DNA from: JAIWNK01 sp964453115
GTDB lineage: Bacteria > Chloroflexota > Anaerolineae > Anaerolineales > Anaerolineaceae
Assembly: GCA_964453115.1 (NCBI GenBank)
Contig: CAYVRT010000019.1
Span: 1-64,000 of the forward strand
Direction of reading: 5' to 3'
DNA: 64,000 nt
A program made the translations under genes and the position numbers. Of the stretch, positions 25,325 through 33,723 are shown piece by piece. Position 1 is the first letter of the stretch, and the number at the start of each line of letters is the position of its first letter. The notes under the pieces are model-generated. The model saw only the letters and a program-made list of their open reading frames with translations. It made no database searches and was not told where the DNA came from.

Positions 25325-25353
25325 TTGACAAATTTTTGCTCTGCTGCTAGACT
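25325..25353 (+). promoter_or_regulatory. Promoter after nrdJ, driving the rsgA leader
   Basis: -35 TTGACA (25325-25330), 17-bp spacer, -10 TAGACT (25348-25353); start near 25360. The -35 begins 4 nt after the nrdJ stop. Confidence 0.8.
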
Positions 25354-25399
25354 TACAACCGTTCGATATTCTCTACTTTTACAGAAAGGAGCGCGCTGC

Positions 25400-25453
25400 A
25401 TGGTAAATAAGGCATCGGTTGTTCGATATCCACGCGTGAGCGCGCTCTGTTAG
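25400..25453 (+). CDS. Putative 17-residue leader peptide
   Basis: ATG with AAAGGAG ending 8 nt upstream, reading MVNKASVVRYPRVSALC and then TAG. Start codon and Shine-Dalgarno lie at the base of the 9-bp stem, so translating this ORF would disrupt that stem. The size and position match leader peptides used in attenuation, but coding could be accidental. Confidence 0.35.
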   Translation: MVNKASVVRYPRVSALC

Positions 25454-25491
25454 GCTTCTTTTTCGCTTTCCACAGCAAAAGAACAGGCCAC

Positions 25492-25533
25492 AAGCGCACT
25501 CGCGCCCCGTGGCCTGTTTGTTTTCCGGGCGGA
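25492..25533 (+). terminator. Intrinsic terminator in the rsgA leader
   Basis: AACAGGCCAC, a 17-nt loop, GTGGCCTGTT then TGTTTT. The 10-bp perfect stem makes it the stronger of the two terminator-like hairpins between the promoter at 25325 and rsgA. Confidence 0.7.
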
Positions 25534-25619
25534 AATTTTTCGCGCCCACGAACAACCGTTTTCACTTGCCAGCCACGGGTCTCCCTAGTGCTGGCTTTTT
25601 GCTGTCAGGAAGTGTACCC

Positions 25620-26558
25620 TTGGAACCATACAACGCTCCCACCCCTCTCCTGGGTGTGGTATATCAAAAATTTTTCGACCGCTACACCGTTCAAACAAAC
25701 GACACCACCATCACTGCCACCTTATCGGCGCGCCTGCAAAAATCCAGCCGCCCCGGCAGCCTGGTAGCAGTCGGCGACAAGGTGCATCTGGAACAAAAAA
25801 GCGCAAATGAATGGCAGATCATTGAAATCTTGCCGCGCCGCAACCACCTCTCGCGCGAAAGTGCCGTGCCAATGCCTGGCGCCCATGCCTTCGAACAAGT
25901 CATCGCTGCCAACCTCGATCAAGTTGCAATTTTATTTGCCAGAGCCAACCCCGCCCCGCGCTGGAACATGCTCGACCGGTACCTGGTAACGCTCGAAGCC
26001 GCGTCCATCCCGGCGCTGCTTGTCATCACCAAGTGCGACCTGCACCCGCAGGATGAAGAAGAACAGGATGCCGTCCTGGCCGACTATCAACGGATTGGAT
26101 ACACCGTGCTACTGATCAGCGCCCTGGATGGAGACGGCCTGTCAGAACTGCAGCAAGCCCTGGCCGGGCAAATCACTGCCCTGGTGGGAAAATCGGGCGT
26201 TGGCAAAACCAGCCTGCTGAATGCCTTGCAACCCGAGTTGGGGCGGCGCGTTGGCAACGTCAATCAGTTCACTGGCAAAGGTCGGCACACCACCACACAG
26301 GTGGAAATGCTCCCCCTCAACGTTGGTGGCGCCCTGCTCGACACGCCCGGCGTGCGCGAATATGGCCTGTGGGAAATTGCCCCGCAAGAACTGCCCGGCC
26401 TCTTCCCCGAAATGCGCCCACACCTGGGCCAATGCCGCTTTGGACAAAGCTGCCAACACAATGAGGAACCCGGCTGTGCAGTGCGCAAAGCCGTCATGGA
26501 AGGCCTCATCAGCCCACGCCGTTACCAAAGCTACCTGCGCCTGAGGATGCAAGCATGA
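25620..26558 (+). CDS. rsgA: Ribosome small-subunit-dependent GTPase RsgA
   Basis: 312 residues. N-terminal OB fold, then a circularly permuted GTPase: G4 TKCD (about 137-140), G1 GKSGVGKTS (about 190-198), switch I GKGRHTTT, G3 DTPG (241-244), and a C-terminal zinc knuckle with Cys272, Cys278, His280 and Cys286. RsgA helps 30S subunit maturation. The start is a TTG at 25620 with AGGA about 8 nt upstream; the frame continues upward through the terminator hairpins, so an earlier start is unlikely. It overlaps the next gene by 4 nt. Confidence 0.93.
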   Translation: MEPYNAPTPLLGVVYQKFFDRYTVQTNDTTITATLSARLQKSSRPGSLVAVGDKVHLEQKSANEWQIIEILPRRNHLSRESAVPMPGAHAFEQVIAANLDQVAILFARANPAPRWNMLDRYLVTLEAASIPALLVITKCDLHPQDEEEQDAVLADYQRIGYTVLLISALDGDGLSELQQALAGQITALVGKSGVGKTSLLNALQPELGRRVGNVNQFTGKGRHTTTQVEMLPLNVGGALLDTPGVREYGLWEIAPQELPGLFPEMRPHLGQCRFGQSCQHNEEPGCAVRKAVMEGLISPRRYQSYLRLRMQA

Positions 26559-27085
26559 AACACAACCAACACCTGGGCGCAGCCCAAACTTTTTTGCACA
26601 GCGGCGATTTTCGCTGCGGACAGTGCCGGGCCTGGGTCTCAACCAACCCGCTGCTTTCTGGCGTCCAAAACCGCAACCACTGCCCCTACTGCCTGCATTC
26701 ACGGCATGTAGACTTGCTGCGCGGCGGCGATCGCCTGTGTGCCTGCAAGGCGCTCATGCGTCCAATCGGTCTAAGCGTCAAACGCAGCCGAGATAAATAC
26801 GCCGCACACAGCAACGGTGAGCTAATGCTCATCCATCAATGCAACGAATGCGGCGGCCTCTCGATCAATCGCATTGCCGCCGATGATGACCCGCAAGCCT
26901 TGCTTGGCATCTTCGACCAATCGGCACACCTGCCCACTGCCCTACAACAGCAAATCCTTGAACAAGGCATTCACCTGTTACAAGCCAGGGAAATGACACT
27001 TGTTGCAACCCGGCTCCTGGGAAAAGCCCACCCTTCTTATCAGGAGCGATCGCACAGCGCGGCACAGGCATTGTCAGGCGGATGA
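26555..27085 (+). CDS. RNHCP-domain zinc protein
   Basis: 176 residues. The defining RNHCP motif appears in NRNHCPYCLHSRHVD near residue 45, with further Cys pairs at the N terminus (FRCGQCRAW) and in CNECGGLSINRIAADDDP. Family function is unknown; the paired Cys/His motifs suggest zinc binding and perhaps RNA contact. It overlaps rsgA by 4 nt (ATGA), so it is translated from the same message as the ribosome-assembly GTPase; that linkage is the only functional hint. Confidence 0.8.
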   Translation: MKHNQHLGAAQTFLHSGDFRCGQCRAWVSTNPLLSGVQNRNHCPYCLHSRHVDLLRGGDRLCACKALMRPIGLSVKRSRDKYAAHSNGELMLIHQCNECGGLSINRIAADDDPQALLGIFDQSAHLPTALQQQILEQGIHLLQAREMTLVATRLLGKAHPSYQERSHSAAQALSGG

Positions 27086-27105
27086 TGCGCCAACAAAGCC
27101 CATCC

Positions 27106-27140
27106 CCTACCTCCTCCGGCTGCCTGCCAGAGGGGGTAGG
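27106..27140 (+). terminator. Long hairpin after the RNHCP gene
   Basis: CCTACCTCCT (27106-27115) and AGGGGGTAGG (27131-27140) pair over 10 bp with one G-T. No T run follows, so this may be a processing site or imperfect terminator. Confidence 0.35.
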
Positions 27141-27215
27141 TTGGGCCATGCCGCCCACTGAGCAAAACAAACTCAACAAAAAAGAGTCCGACACAATCAA
27201 CGCTCGTTCATCTTA

Positions 27216-27224
27216 TGGTATAAT
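27216..27224 (+). promoter_or_regulatory. Extended -10 promoter of yebC-ruvC-ruvA
   Basis: TGGTATAAT, i.e. TGn directly before a perfect TATAAT (27219-27224), 47 nt before yebC. No clear -35, which extended -10 promoters tolerate. Confidence 0.6.
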
Positions 27225-27271
27225 ACCTCCTCAAAGATTAGTCCCTTCATGGGTTTACAAGGAGAGCAGTC

Positions 27272-28024
27272 ATGTCAGGTCATTCACATTGGGCCACCAT
27301 CAAGCGCAAGAAGAGCGCCGGGGACGCCAAGCGCGGCCAATTGTTCACCCGTCTCACGCGTGAAATCGTGATGGCAGCGCGCGAAGGCGGCGGCGATATT
27401 GACACCAACGTTCGGTTGCGCCTTGCAGTTGAAAAAGCGCGCGATAACAGCATGCCGAAAGAAAACATTGAACGCGGCATCAAGCGCGGCACAGGCGAAA
27501 TCAAAGACGGTTCCGCTTTCGAGCAGGTCACCTACGAAGGCTACGCCCCCAAAGGCATCGCCCTGGTCATCGAATGCGTCACCGACAACCGCAACCGCAC
27601 CGTTGCCGAGCTGCGTCACGCCCTTTCGCGGGCCGGCGGCAACCTCGGCGAATCCGGCTCGGTCAGTTGGCAGTTCAAGCGCGTCTCCTACTTCTCCTTT
27701 GCGTCCAAAGGCCTCAACTTCGACAAAGTCTTTGAAATTGCGCTGGAAGGCGGCGCCGACGATGTGACCCAGGACGACGAAATGATTGAAATCATTGGCC
27801 CGGTTGAAGCCTTCAAAACCCTCAGCGATGCATTGCGTACCGCCAACATCCACGTTGAAGAAGCTGGCCTGCGCATGATCCCCAACCAGGAAATGGAACT
27901 CTCGGTTGAAGACACCATCCAGGTAATGCGCGCCATTGAAGCAATTGAAGACATGGATGACGTGCAAAACGTCTACTCCAACTTGAACGTCTCCGAGGCT
28001 GCAATGGCCGCCATGGAAGGTTAG
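27272..28024 (+). CDS. yebC: YebC/PmpR-family protein
   Basis: 250 residues, full length. MSGHSHWATIKRKKSAGDAKRG at the start, REGGGDIDTNVRLRLAVEKAR and the central YEGYAPKGIALVIECVTDNRNRT are the family hallmarks. Known members act as transcription regulators and, more recently, in translation of difficult proline-containing stretches. AAGGAG precedes the ATG by about 7 nt. The order yebC-ruvC-ruvA is widespread, so the gene leads a Holliday-junction operon. Confidence 0.95.
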   Translation: MSGHSHWATIKRKKSAGDAKRGQLFTRLTREIVMAAREGGGDIDTNVRLRLAVEKARDNSMPKENIERGIKRGTGEIKDGSAFEQVTYEGYAPKGIALVIECVTDNRNRTVAELRHALSRAGGNLGESGSVSWQFKRVSYFSFASKGLNFDKVFEIALEGGADDVTQDDEMIEIIGPVEAFKTLSDALRTANIHVEEAGLRMIPNQEMELSVEDTIQVMRAIEAIEDMDDVQNVYSNLNVSEAAMAAMEG

Positions 28025-28032
28025 GCAGCCGA

Positions 28033-28524
28033 ATGCTGGTGCTGGGAATTGACCCAGGCACCGCCACGACCGGATATGGCCTGGTGCGCGAAACCCGCGA
28101 TGGCCTGGCGCTGGTGGCCTATGGCGTTTTCAGCACCCCCGCCGGGCAAGAAGCCGAATTGCGCCTGGTTAGCCTGTATCAACAATTGAATGAAATCCTG
28201 CTTCTCCACCGCCCCAACACAGCAGCGGTGGAGAAGCTGTTTTTTTCGCGCAATGTCACAACCGCCATGGCAGTCGGTCAGGCGCGCGGCGTCACCCTGC
28301 TTGCCCTGGCACAGGCCGGGCTATCCATTGCCGAATACACCCCGCTACAAATCAAGCAAGCGGTTGCCGGGTATGGCGGGGCCGACAAATCGCAAATGCA
28401 GCAAATGACGCGCGCCCTGCTCGGCCTGAACGACATCCCCCGCCCCGATGACGCCGCCGACGCCCTGGCAGTTGCCATCTGTCACCTGCACAGTCAACGC
28501 TTTCTTAACCTCACCGGAAGCTAA
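28033..28524 (+). CDS. ruvC: Holliday junction resolvase RuvC
   Basis: 163 residues. MLVLGIDPGTATTGYGLV carries the first catalytic Asp (7); AAVEKLFFSRN carries the Glu (about 68); the C-terminal DDAADALAVAICH supplies the remaining acidic residues. RuvC cuts Holliday junctions symmetrically. It starts 8 nt after yebC and is followed 2 nt later by the next gene; ruvB is not in this cluster. Confidence 0.95.
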   Translation: MLVLGIDPGTATTGYGLVRETRDGLALVAYGVFSTPAGQEAELRLVSLYQQLNEILLLHRPNTAAVEKLFFSRNVTTAMAVGQARGVTLLALAQAGLSIAEYTPLQIKQAVAGYGGADKSQMQQMTRALLGLNDIPRPDDAADALAVAICHLHSQRFLNLTGS

Positions 28525-28526
28525 TC

Positions 28527-29324
28527 ATGCTCATCACCAGCATTGCCAACCCACAAATTAAGGCCATCCGCAAATTGCGCGAGCGCAAAGAGCGCCAGGA
28601 AACCGGCCTGTACCTGGTTGAAGGGCTGCGCATCGTCACCGAGGCCATCCAACAAGCCGCGCCCCTCCAAACACTGCTTGTCGCCCCAGAACTACTCACC
28701 AGCAGCGTGGGGCGCGACCTGCTTGCCGAAGCAGCAAAACGCAACACCCCCATTTTGGAAGTCAGCGCCGCCGTCTTTGCTTCGCTCTCGCACAAAGAAG
28801 GGCCGCAAGGGCTGGCTGCTGTGCTGCACCAACAATACCTGCCCTTGCAGCAAATCGCTCCGCAAGCCGGCCAAAGCTGGATCATCCTCGACTCGGTGCA
28901 AGACCCGGGCAACCTTGGCACCATTCTGCGCACACACGATGCTGTTGGCGGTCAGGGCGTCATCCTGCTCGATCAATCCACCGATGCCTACGACCCAACC
29001 GCCGTGCGCGCCAGCATGGGGGCCCTGTTCAGTCAGCGCCTGGTGCGCGCCAGCCTGGAAGAATTCCGCACCTGGCAGCAAGCCAACCACCTGCCAGTCA
29101 TCGGCACCTCCGACAAGGCCAGCCGGGATTATCATTTCTTTTCCTACCCCAACCCCTTGCTGCTGCTCATGGGCAGCGAACGCCAGGGCCTGCAAGCAGA
29201 ACACCTGCACCTGTGCCAGGATGTTGTCTGCATTCCCATGCAAGGGCGGAGCGACTCACTCAACCTGGCCGTTGCCACCGCCCTGGTGCTGTATGAAGTT
29301 TACAACCAAAGGAGAGAGCGATGA
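28527..29324 (+). CDS. SpoU/TrmH-family RNA 2'-O-ribose methyltransferase
   Basis: 265 residues. An N-terminal L30e-like substrate domain (NPQIKAIRKLRERKERQETG, YLVEGLRIVTEA) precedes the knotted SPOUT domain with the three motifs LDSVQDPGNLGTILRT, LLMGSERQGL and IPMQGRSDSLNLAVATALVL. Enzymes of this class methylate ribose in 23S rRNA (RlmB or TsnR type); the exact target is not determinable. It sits between ruvC and ruvA and overlaps ruvA by 4 nt. Confidence 0.88.
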   Translation: MLITSIANPQIKAIRKLRERKERQETGLYLVEGLRIVTEAIQQAAPLQTLLVAPELLTSSVGRDLLAEAAKRNTPILEVSAAVFASLSHKEGPQGLAAVLHQQYLPLQQIAPQAGQSWIILDSVQDPGNLGTILRTHDAVGGQGVILLDQSTDAYDPTAVRASMGALFSQRLVRASLEEFRTWQQANHLPVIGTSDKASRDYHFFSYPNPLLLLMGSERQGLQAEHLHLCQDVVCIPMQGRSDSLNLAVATALVLYEVYNQRRER

Positions 29325-29896
29325 TTGCCGCACTCGAAGGACAGGTTGCCGCTGCCCTGGAAAATGGGCTGCTGATCATGGTTGGGGGCATTGGCCTGCA
29401 CGTTCACACCCCCGCCGCCCTGCGCACCCAGGCCACCGCCGGGCAGCACTTGCTGCTGCACACGCACCTGGTTGTGCGCGAGGATTCGTTAACCCTTTAC
29501 GGGTTTGAAACGCCGACCGAGCGCGACACCTTTCTGTTGCTGCTAGGTGTGGATGGCGTTGGCCCGCGTTTGGGGTTGGCCGTCCTTTCCACCCTCTCGG
29601 TAGATGCCATTCGGCGCGCCGTCTTCCACGAGCAGGCAGATGTCTTCGCCCGTGTGCCCGGCATTGGCAAAAAAACCGCCGTCAAAATTCTGCTGCACCT
29701 GCAAGGCAAGCTAGGCAACGCAACCGAATTGGGGCTGACAGCTGCCCTACCCGATTCCGACACCGAGGTGCTGGAAGCACTCACCGCCCTCGGCTACAGC
29801 GTGGTCGAGGCTCAGGCTGCTTTGCAATCCATCCCGCGCGATGCCCCAAGCAGCGTAGATGAACGGCTGCGCCTGGCGCTGCAATATTTCTCATAA
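29321..29896 (+). CDS. ruvA: Holliday junction DNA helicase subunit RuvA
   Basis: 191 residues. OB-fold domain I (MIAALEGQVAAALENGLLIMVGGIGLHVHTP in two halves), the helix-hairpin-helix domain (LLGVDGVGPRLGLAVLS and FARVPGIGKKTAVKILLHL), and a short C-terminal domain III (DTEVLEALTALGYSVVEAQAAL) that contacts RuvB. It binds the four-way junction. The strong bidirectional terminator follows 10 nt later. Confidence 0.95.
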   Translation: MIAALEGQVAAALENGLLIMVGGIGLHVHTPAALRTQATAGQHLLLHTHLVVREDSLTLYGFETPTERDTFLLLLGVDGVGPRLGLAVLSTLSVDAIRRAVFHEQADVFARVPGIGKKTAVKILLHLQGKLGNATELGLTAALPDSDTEVLEALTALGYSVVEAQAALQSIPRDAPSSVDERLRLALQYFS

Positions 29897-29905
29897 TCCT
29901 AAAAA

Positions 29906-29938
29906 AGGGGCTGCCCCAAAACGGAATGGGCAGCCCCT
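29906..29938. terminator. Bidirectional terminator between ruvA and the propeller gene
   Basis: AGGGGCTGCCC (29906-29916), 11-nt loop, GGGCAGCCCCT (29928-29938): an 11-bp perfect stem. AAAAA at 29901-29905 gives a T run on the minus strand, and GACTTTTG follows on the plus strand, so it can end both converging transcripts. Confidence 0.88.
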
Positions 29939-29983
29939 GACTTTTGCCCCAAAATTGCGGGGCTTGCTCAACCGGGGTTCGGC

Positions 29984-32425
29984 TTACGGCACAATGCGCA
30001 GCAATGCACCGCCATCAAACGAGCCACCGGAACCGGCCCACAACGTGCCGTAACGGTCTACATACACCACATTGATAAAGTTGGAGGGCACACCCTCGCC
30101 GGTACGATACGCTTTCCAGGTCTCGCCATTGGCCGAGAAATACAACCCGCCGCCCCCCGTCCCCACCCAAATGCTGCCATCTGCCGCAGTAGCCACGCTG
30201 ACCACATTGGAGGCGGGCTTTTCTTTAAAAAGGTCCAGCACCACACGAGCCGTCTTGCCATCATACAACGCAATGCCCGTTTGCATCCCAATCACCAACT
30301 GTCCATCGGGGCGGAGTGCCAGCGAGCGGATCCAGGAATTGGGCAGCGCCGAGTCGCCCTTGGCGAACACCACCGCCATCTCACCATTCTGATAGCGGTA
30401 CAGCCCTTCAGTCGTCCCCACCCACATGCTCCCACCATCCGCCAGCAGAGAATAGATGCTGCCCGTGCTAAGGCCATTATCTTTGCCAAAGGTCAGCGCC
30501 GTGCTGCCATCCGGGTTGAGAACGATGATCCCATCGCTCGTATCCCCAAACCAGCCGCGCCCCTGCGAATCGGCTGCCACCAATTCATAGTTCTTAACGT
30601 TCGGGTATACCTTCCACTCCCCATTCTGATAACTGCTTGCTTCGCCATTCATCATTGCAAACCACATCCGCCCATCAGGCGCACGGGCAATGCCAACCGC
30701 CCAATTGCCACCCGGCCCATCCTGTTTGCGAAAGCTCTGCCAGTCAGCATCCGGCGCAACCAAATCCAGCCGCTGAATGGCTGCTCCAGCCCCCACCCAT
30801 AGCTTGCCCTCCGCATCTTCAGCCAACGCCGAAACGCTATTGCTCACCAGGCGCTCCTCCGGCAAAACAAAGGGCGTCACCTGCTCACCATCCAACAAAA
30901 AGATGCCGCGGTCTGTGCCATAGATAGGATGCCCTGCTCCATCGAGCGTCAATGCCAAAATTGGCTCTCCGGCTGGGTCCTTGTAGCTGCGCAGGCAGGT
31001 TTCGGTTTTGGGGTCAAACTGACAAAGCCGCCCGCCGCCCGCCAGCGGCGCCGAGGCCAACCACAGCGTACCATCTGCGGCAAGCGCCATCTCGCTGATG
31101 CTTCCGGGTAGCTCTGGGGTTGTGCTGCTGGTGTAGGATTTCCACTGTCCATTGGCAAAACGTTCCAGGCTGCCGGATGTACCAACCCACACCACCCCAC
31201 CATCCACCACCAGCGCCAGCGCAGTCTCGTTTGCCATGCCGCTAGCCTTGTTATGTACTGTCACCTGACCATTGCGAATTTGCGCCACCCCATTATAGCC
31301 AGAGGCAACCCAAATCTCCTCGCCATTCAGCGCCAGGTCAGCCACCCCATCCCAGGATAGCCCCTCTTTGGTCGTGTAGCGCGTGAAACTACCATCCTTC
31401 AAATTGTACACACCCACGCCCGAATAGCCAATCAACAGGCGTTGATTGGCTGCATCACAGAGCAGCGCCGTCACCTTGCTGCCCGAAAGGCGGCTTTCTT
31501 CCGGCAACGTCAGGGCATCCACCGTCCAGCGCTTGCTGGACGGGTCAAAGAAGCTCAGCCCCTGCAACGAACCACTGATGACGAGCGGCTGCGGCAAAGC
31601 GCATGGCTCAATGGCATAATTGCTAATATGCCCCATTCCGGCCAGCGTCGTATACTTGGTATACAGGCCAGTCGCGTTCAAATCCCACATCGTCACCCCG
31701 CCCGTCGTTGCGGCATAGAGCTTTGCATCCCACACGGCCAGGTCACGCACCACATTGGCATTGGAATAGACATACCAGCCAGGGGAAAGATTAACCGTTT
31801 GCGGCACCGTTGGCTGCGCCGCCTGGTTGATTTCAAAGAAAGTGACCGATGCCAACACCGCCGTATAATAAGGCTCCAGTTCGGCCCAGCGGTCCGTGGG
31901 TGCGCCCGCCAACAGAACAAATTCCTGAGTTGGCGTGACCATCACCAACGCCACACGCCCGGTTATCGGCTTGCCATTGTTCTCGCCAGTCAAATCGGCT
32001 TCCAATCCATCCACACCGCCCACACGAATGGCACGCGCCGGGCCAACTTGCAATGTTGGCGAGCCTTGCTTGAGCGTTTCATACAGGCCTTCGGGGGTCG
32101 TTGCTTCCACCTCGCCGCCAATCAACGTCATCATTGGGCCAACATCCGGGTCACTACCGGGCGGGGCAATCGTCACCAAACCGCCCAAGGCCTGCATTTC
32201 ATAGCCCGGCAACATGGCAAACGAGAAACCGCCTTCTTCCACGCGCTGCACCTCACCCAGCGACAACCCATTTGTCGGCTGCACTGCCTCAGTCGGCGAT
32301 TCGGGTGCTGACTGTGTGCTCATAACCGATTGTGTCGGCGCCTGTGTTGGCGTCCCCTTACCACAAGCCAGAATCAGCAGCAACAGCACCATCCAGGCCA
32401 AACCAAGTCGTGAAGAACGTTTCAT
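29984..32425 (-). CDS. Lipoprotein with regulator-type beta-propeller repeats
   Basis: 813 residues. Lipobox LLLILAC (Cys21) after a short helix, then a Thr/Pro/Gln-rich linker, a region of about 150 residues, and from about residue 210 many repeats of the two-component-regulator propeller type (for example VSALAEDAEGKLWVGAGAA, LLADGGSMWVGTTEGLYRY). Such repeats form one or two seven-bladed propellers that usually sense ligand in periplasmic parts of hybrid kinases; here there is no transmembrane or kinase part, only a lipid anchor. GGAGG lies 5 nt before the ATG at 32425, preferred over 32437. Confidence 0.85.
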   Translation of the reverse strand: MKRSSRLGLAWMVLLLLILACGKGTPTQAPTQSVMSTQSAPESPTEAVQPTNGLSLGEVQRVEEGGFSFAMLPGYEMQALGGLVTIAPPGSDPDVGPMMTLIGGEVEATTPEGLYETLKQGSPTLQVGPARAIRVGGVDGLEADLTGENNGKPITGRVALVMVTPTQEFVLLAGAPTDRWAELEPYYTAVLASVTFFEINQAAQPTVPQTVNLSPGWYVYSNANVVRDLAVWDAKLYAATTGGVTMWDLNATGLYTKYTTLAGMGHISNYAIEPCALPQPLVISGSLQGLSFFDPSSKRWTVDALTLPEESRLSGSKVTALLCDAANQRLLIGYSGVGVYNLKDGSFTRYTTKEGLSWDGVADLALNGEEIWVASGYNGVAQIRNGQVTVHNKASGMANETALALVVDGGVVWVGTSGSLERFANGQWKSYTSSTTPELPGSISEMALAADGTLWLASAPLAGGGRLCQFDPKTETCLRSYKDPAGEPILALTLDGAGHPIYGTDRGIFLLDGEQVTPFVLPEERLVSNSVSALAEDAEGKLWVGAGAAIQRLDLVAPDADWQSFRKQDGPGGNWAVGIARAPDGRMWFAMMNGEASSYQNGEWKVYPNVKNYELVAADSQGRGWFGDTSDGIIVLNPDGSTALTFGKDNGLSTGSIYSLLADGGSMWVGTTEGLYRYQNGEMAVVFAKGDSALPNSWIRSLALRPDGQLVIGMQTGIALYDGKTARVVLDLFKEKPASNVVSVATAADGSIWVGTGGGGLYFSANGETWKAYRTGEGVPSNFINVVYVDRYGTLWAGSGGSFDGGALLRIVP

Positions 32426-32469
32426 TTCAACCTCCAATCAACAAAAAAACAGGTTACGCTCGTTTCACA

Positions 32470-32498
32470 ATAACAGGTCAACGTCAAAAAAACGTCAA
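32470..32498 (-). promoter_or_regulatory. Promoter of the propeller lipoprotein gene
   Basis: Minus strand: -35 TTGACG (32498-32493), 17-bp spacer, -10 TGTTAT (32475-32470). The region carries an 11-bp direct repeat AACGTCAAAAA (32480-32490 and 32491-32501), giving two TTGACG copies in tandem. Confidence 0.6.
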
Positions 32499-32518
32499 AA
32501 AAGCACAACAAATCAAGG

Positions 32519-32524
32519 TATAAT
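32519..32524 (+). promoter_or_regulatory. -10 element abutting the MFS gene start
   Basis: TATAAT ends only 2 nt before ATG 32527. Transcription would start near 32531, downstream of that ATG, so the true start may be the in-frame GTG at 32533 on a leaderless message. Confidence 0.45.
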
Positions 32525-32526
32525 CC

Positions 32527-33723
32527 ATGCTCGTGAAACGTCCCGATGCAATCAGCTACCTGCGTTTGTATTACTTCCTCTACATTGGTAGCGGCGCCTT
32601 TCTGTTTCCCTTCATTGGCCTGTTCTATCAGGAGCAAGGGCTAAACGGAGCGCAAATTGGCCTCCTCTCCACCCTGGGAGCGCTGATGAGCATGATTGCC
32701 GCCCCGTTTTGGGCGCGCCTGAGCCGGCAGGTGGGCCGCCCGCGCCGCCTGCTGCAAAGCGTTCTGCTGCTCTCAGCCCTCCTCACCATCCTGATGGGTA
32801 ACCAGGCCGGTTTTTGGCTGCTGGCCGTGTTTGCGAACTTGCGCGTTTTGGCAGCCAGTGGCATCTCACCTGTTTCAGATGCATTAACCCTCTCCATCAC
32901 CAGCAAGCAACAAACTGGCTATGGCAGCGTGCGGCTGTGGGGGTCGCTCGGCTGGGCCCTGGTGGCACTGGTGGGCGGCTGGTGGATTGAACGCAGCAGC
33001 TTGCTGACCGGTTTTTGGGCCCATGCCGCCGGGCTGGCGCTTTGTACCCTGTTGCTATTCGGAATTCCCATGCAAACCGGCCCACAGACCGGGGGGCGCG
33101 ACCCAATCACCCAGTCCACCTGGAAGGCCGTCTTTCGGCAGCCGTTGCTGATTGGCCTGTGTCTGTCGCTGGTTGTGCTGTGGCTGTCACGCAATGGAGT
33201 GGCAAACTTTGAGGCCCTCTATATCAAGAGCCTGGGCGGCAGCACAGCCAACATTGGCCTGATGAACACCCTGGGCGCGTTCACCGAATGGCCGGGCATG
33301 TTGCTCGCCGATCGCCTGGTGCGCAAACACGGCCCTGGACGTGTTTTTTCCTGGGGCATCTTGATCTGGCTGGTAGCAACTGCCCTGATGTTGGTGTGGC
33401 CCTCCGTGCCAATGGCGTTGATCAAAAGCATCGTCAATGGCATTGGCTTCAGCTTCTTCACCGTTGGCATGGTCATGCTGGTCAACAAAACCACACCGCC
33501 CGAGCAAACCGCCACCATCCTGGCACTGATTTTCACCACTTTGCAAGGACTGGTGACAACCCTGGTAAGCCCCTTGAGCGGCCTGGCCTTCGACCATTGG
33601 GGCGCCCCCAGCCTGTATTGGGTTGCGGTTGTGGGAATGCTGTTAGCCTGGGGCGTGTTTCAGCCATTTGCCAGACGCCGGGCTAGCCCTTCCTCTCTGC
33701 CACAATCACCAGATCCGGGCTAG
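32527..33723 (+). CDS. MFS transporter
   Basis: 398 residues, about twelve transmembrane helices, with the MFS loop motif in the first half (FWARLSRQVGRPRRLL) and a weaker copy in the second (LADRLVRKHGPGRVF). The opening DAISYLRLYYFLYIGSGAF and PFIGLFYQEQGLNGAQIGLL resemble the MFS_1-like/sugar-proton symporter branch (LacY/NupG type). Substrate unknown. The start may be ATG 32527 or GTG 32533, since the only visible -10 lies 2 nt upstream. Its 3' end overlaps the convergent methyltransferase by 41 nt. Confidence 0.82.
   Translation: MLVKRPDAISYLRLYYFLYIGSGAFLFPFIGLFYQEQGLNGAQIGLLSTLGALMSMIAAPFWARLSRQVGRPRRLLQSVLLLSALLTILMGNQAGFWLLAVFANLRVLAASGISPVSDALTLSITSKQQTGYGSVRLWGSLGWALVALVGGWWIERSSLLTGFWAHAAGLALCTLLLFGIPMQTGPQTGGRDPITQSTWKAVFRQPLLIGLCLSLVVLWLSRNGVANFEALYIKSLGGSTANIGLMNTLGAFTEWPGMLLADRLVRKHGPGRVFSWGILIWLVATALMLVWPSVPMALIKSIVNGIGFSFFTVGMVMLVNKTTPPEQTATILALIFTTLQGLVTTLVSPLSGLAFDHWGAPSLYWVAVVGMLLAWGVFQPFARRRASPSSLPQSPDPG

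Larger units (their letters stand above)
25360..25619 (+). ncRNA. Structured leader or small RNA upstream of rsgA
   Basis: A promoter-to-terminator unit with no known family match that I can recognise. Elements in order: direct repeat GTTCGATAT (25361 and 25421); stem GAGCGCGCT (25389-25397) / AGCGCGCTC (25439-25447) enclosing a 17-codon ORF; terminator hairpin AACAGGCCAC / GTGGCCTGTT with TTTGTTTT ending near 25533; a small GGGCG / CGCCC stem; and a second terminator-like hairpin GCCAGC / GCTGGC with TTTTT ending near 25600. CGGTTGTTCG (25416-25425) is perfectly complementary over 10 nt to CGAACAACCG (25549-25558), an alternative pairing across the first terminator. Confidence 0.5.

Noticed and set aside
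25389..25447. tRNA-like element: 9-bp end pairing with TTCGATA inside
   Set aside because: Only about 59 nt long, no anticodon or D arm, and the T-stem does not pair; treated as leader structure instead.
27082..27363. Short open frame between the RNHCP gene and yebC
   Set aside because: It spans the yebC promoter and continues out of frame into yebC; no ribosome site.
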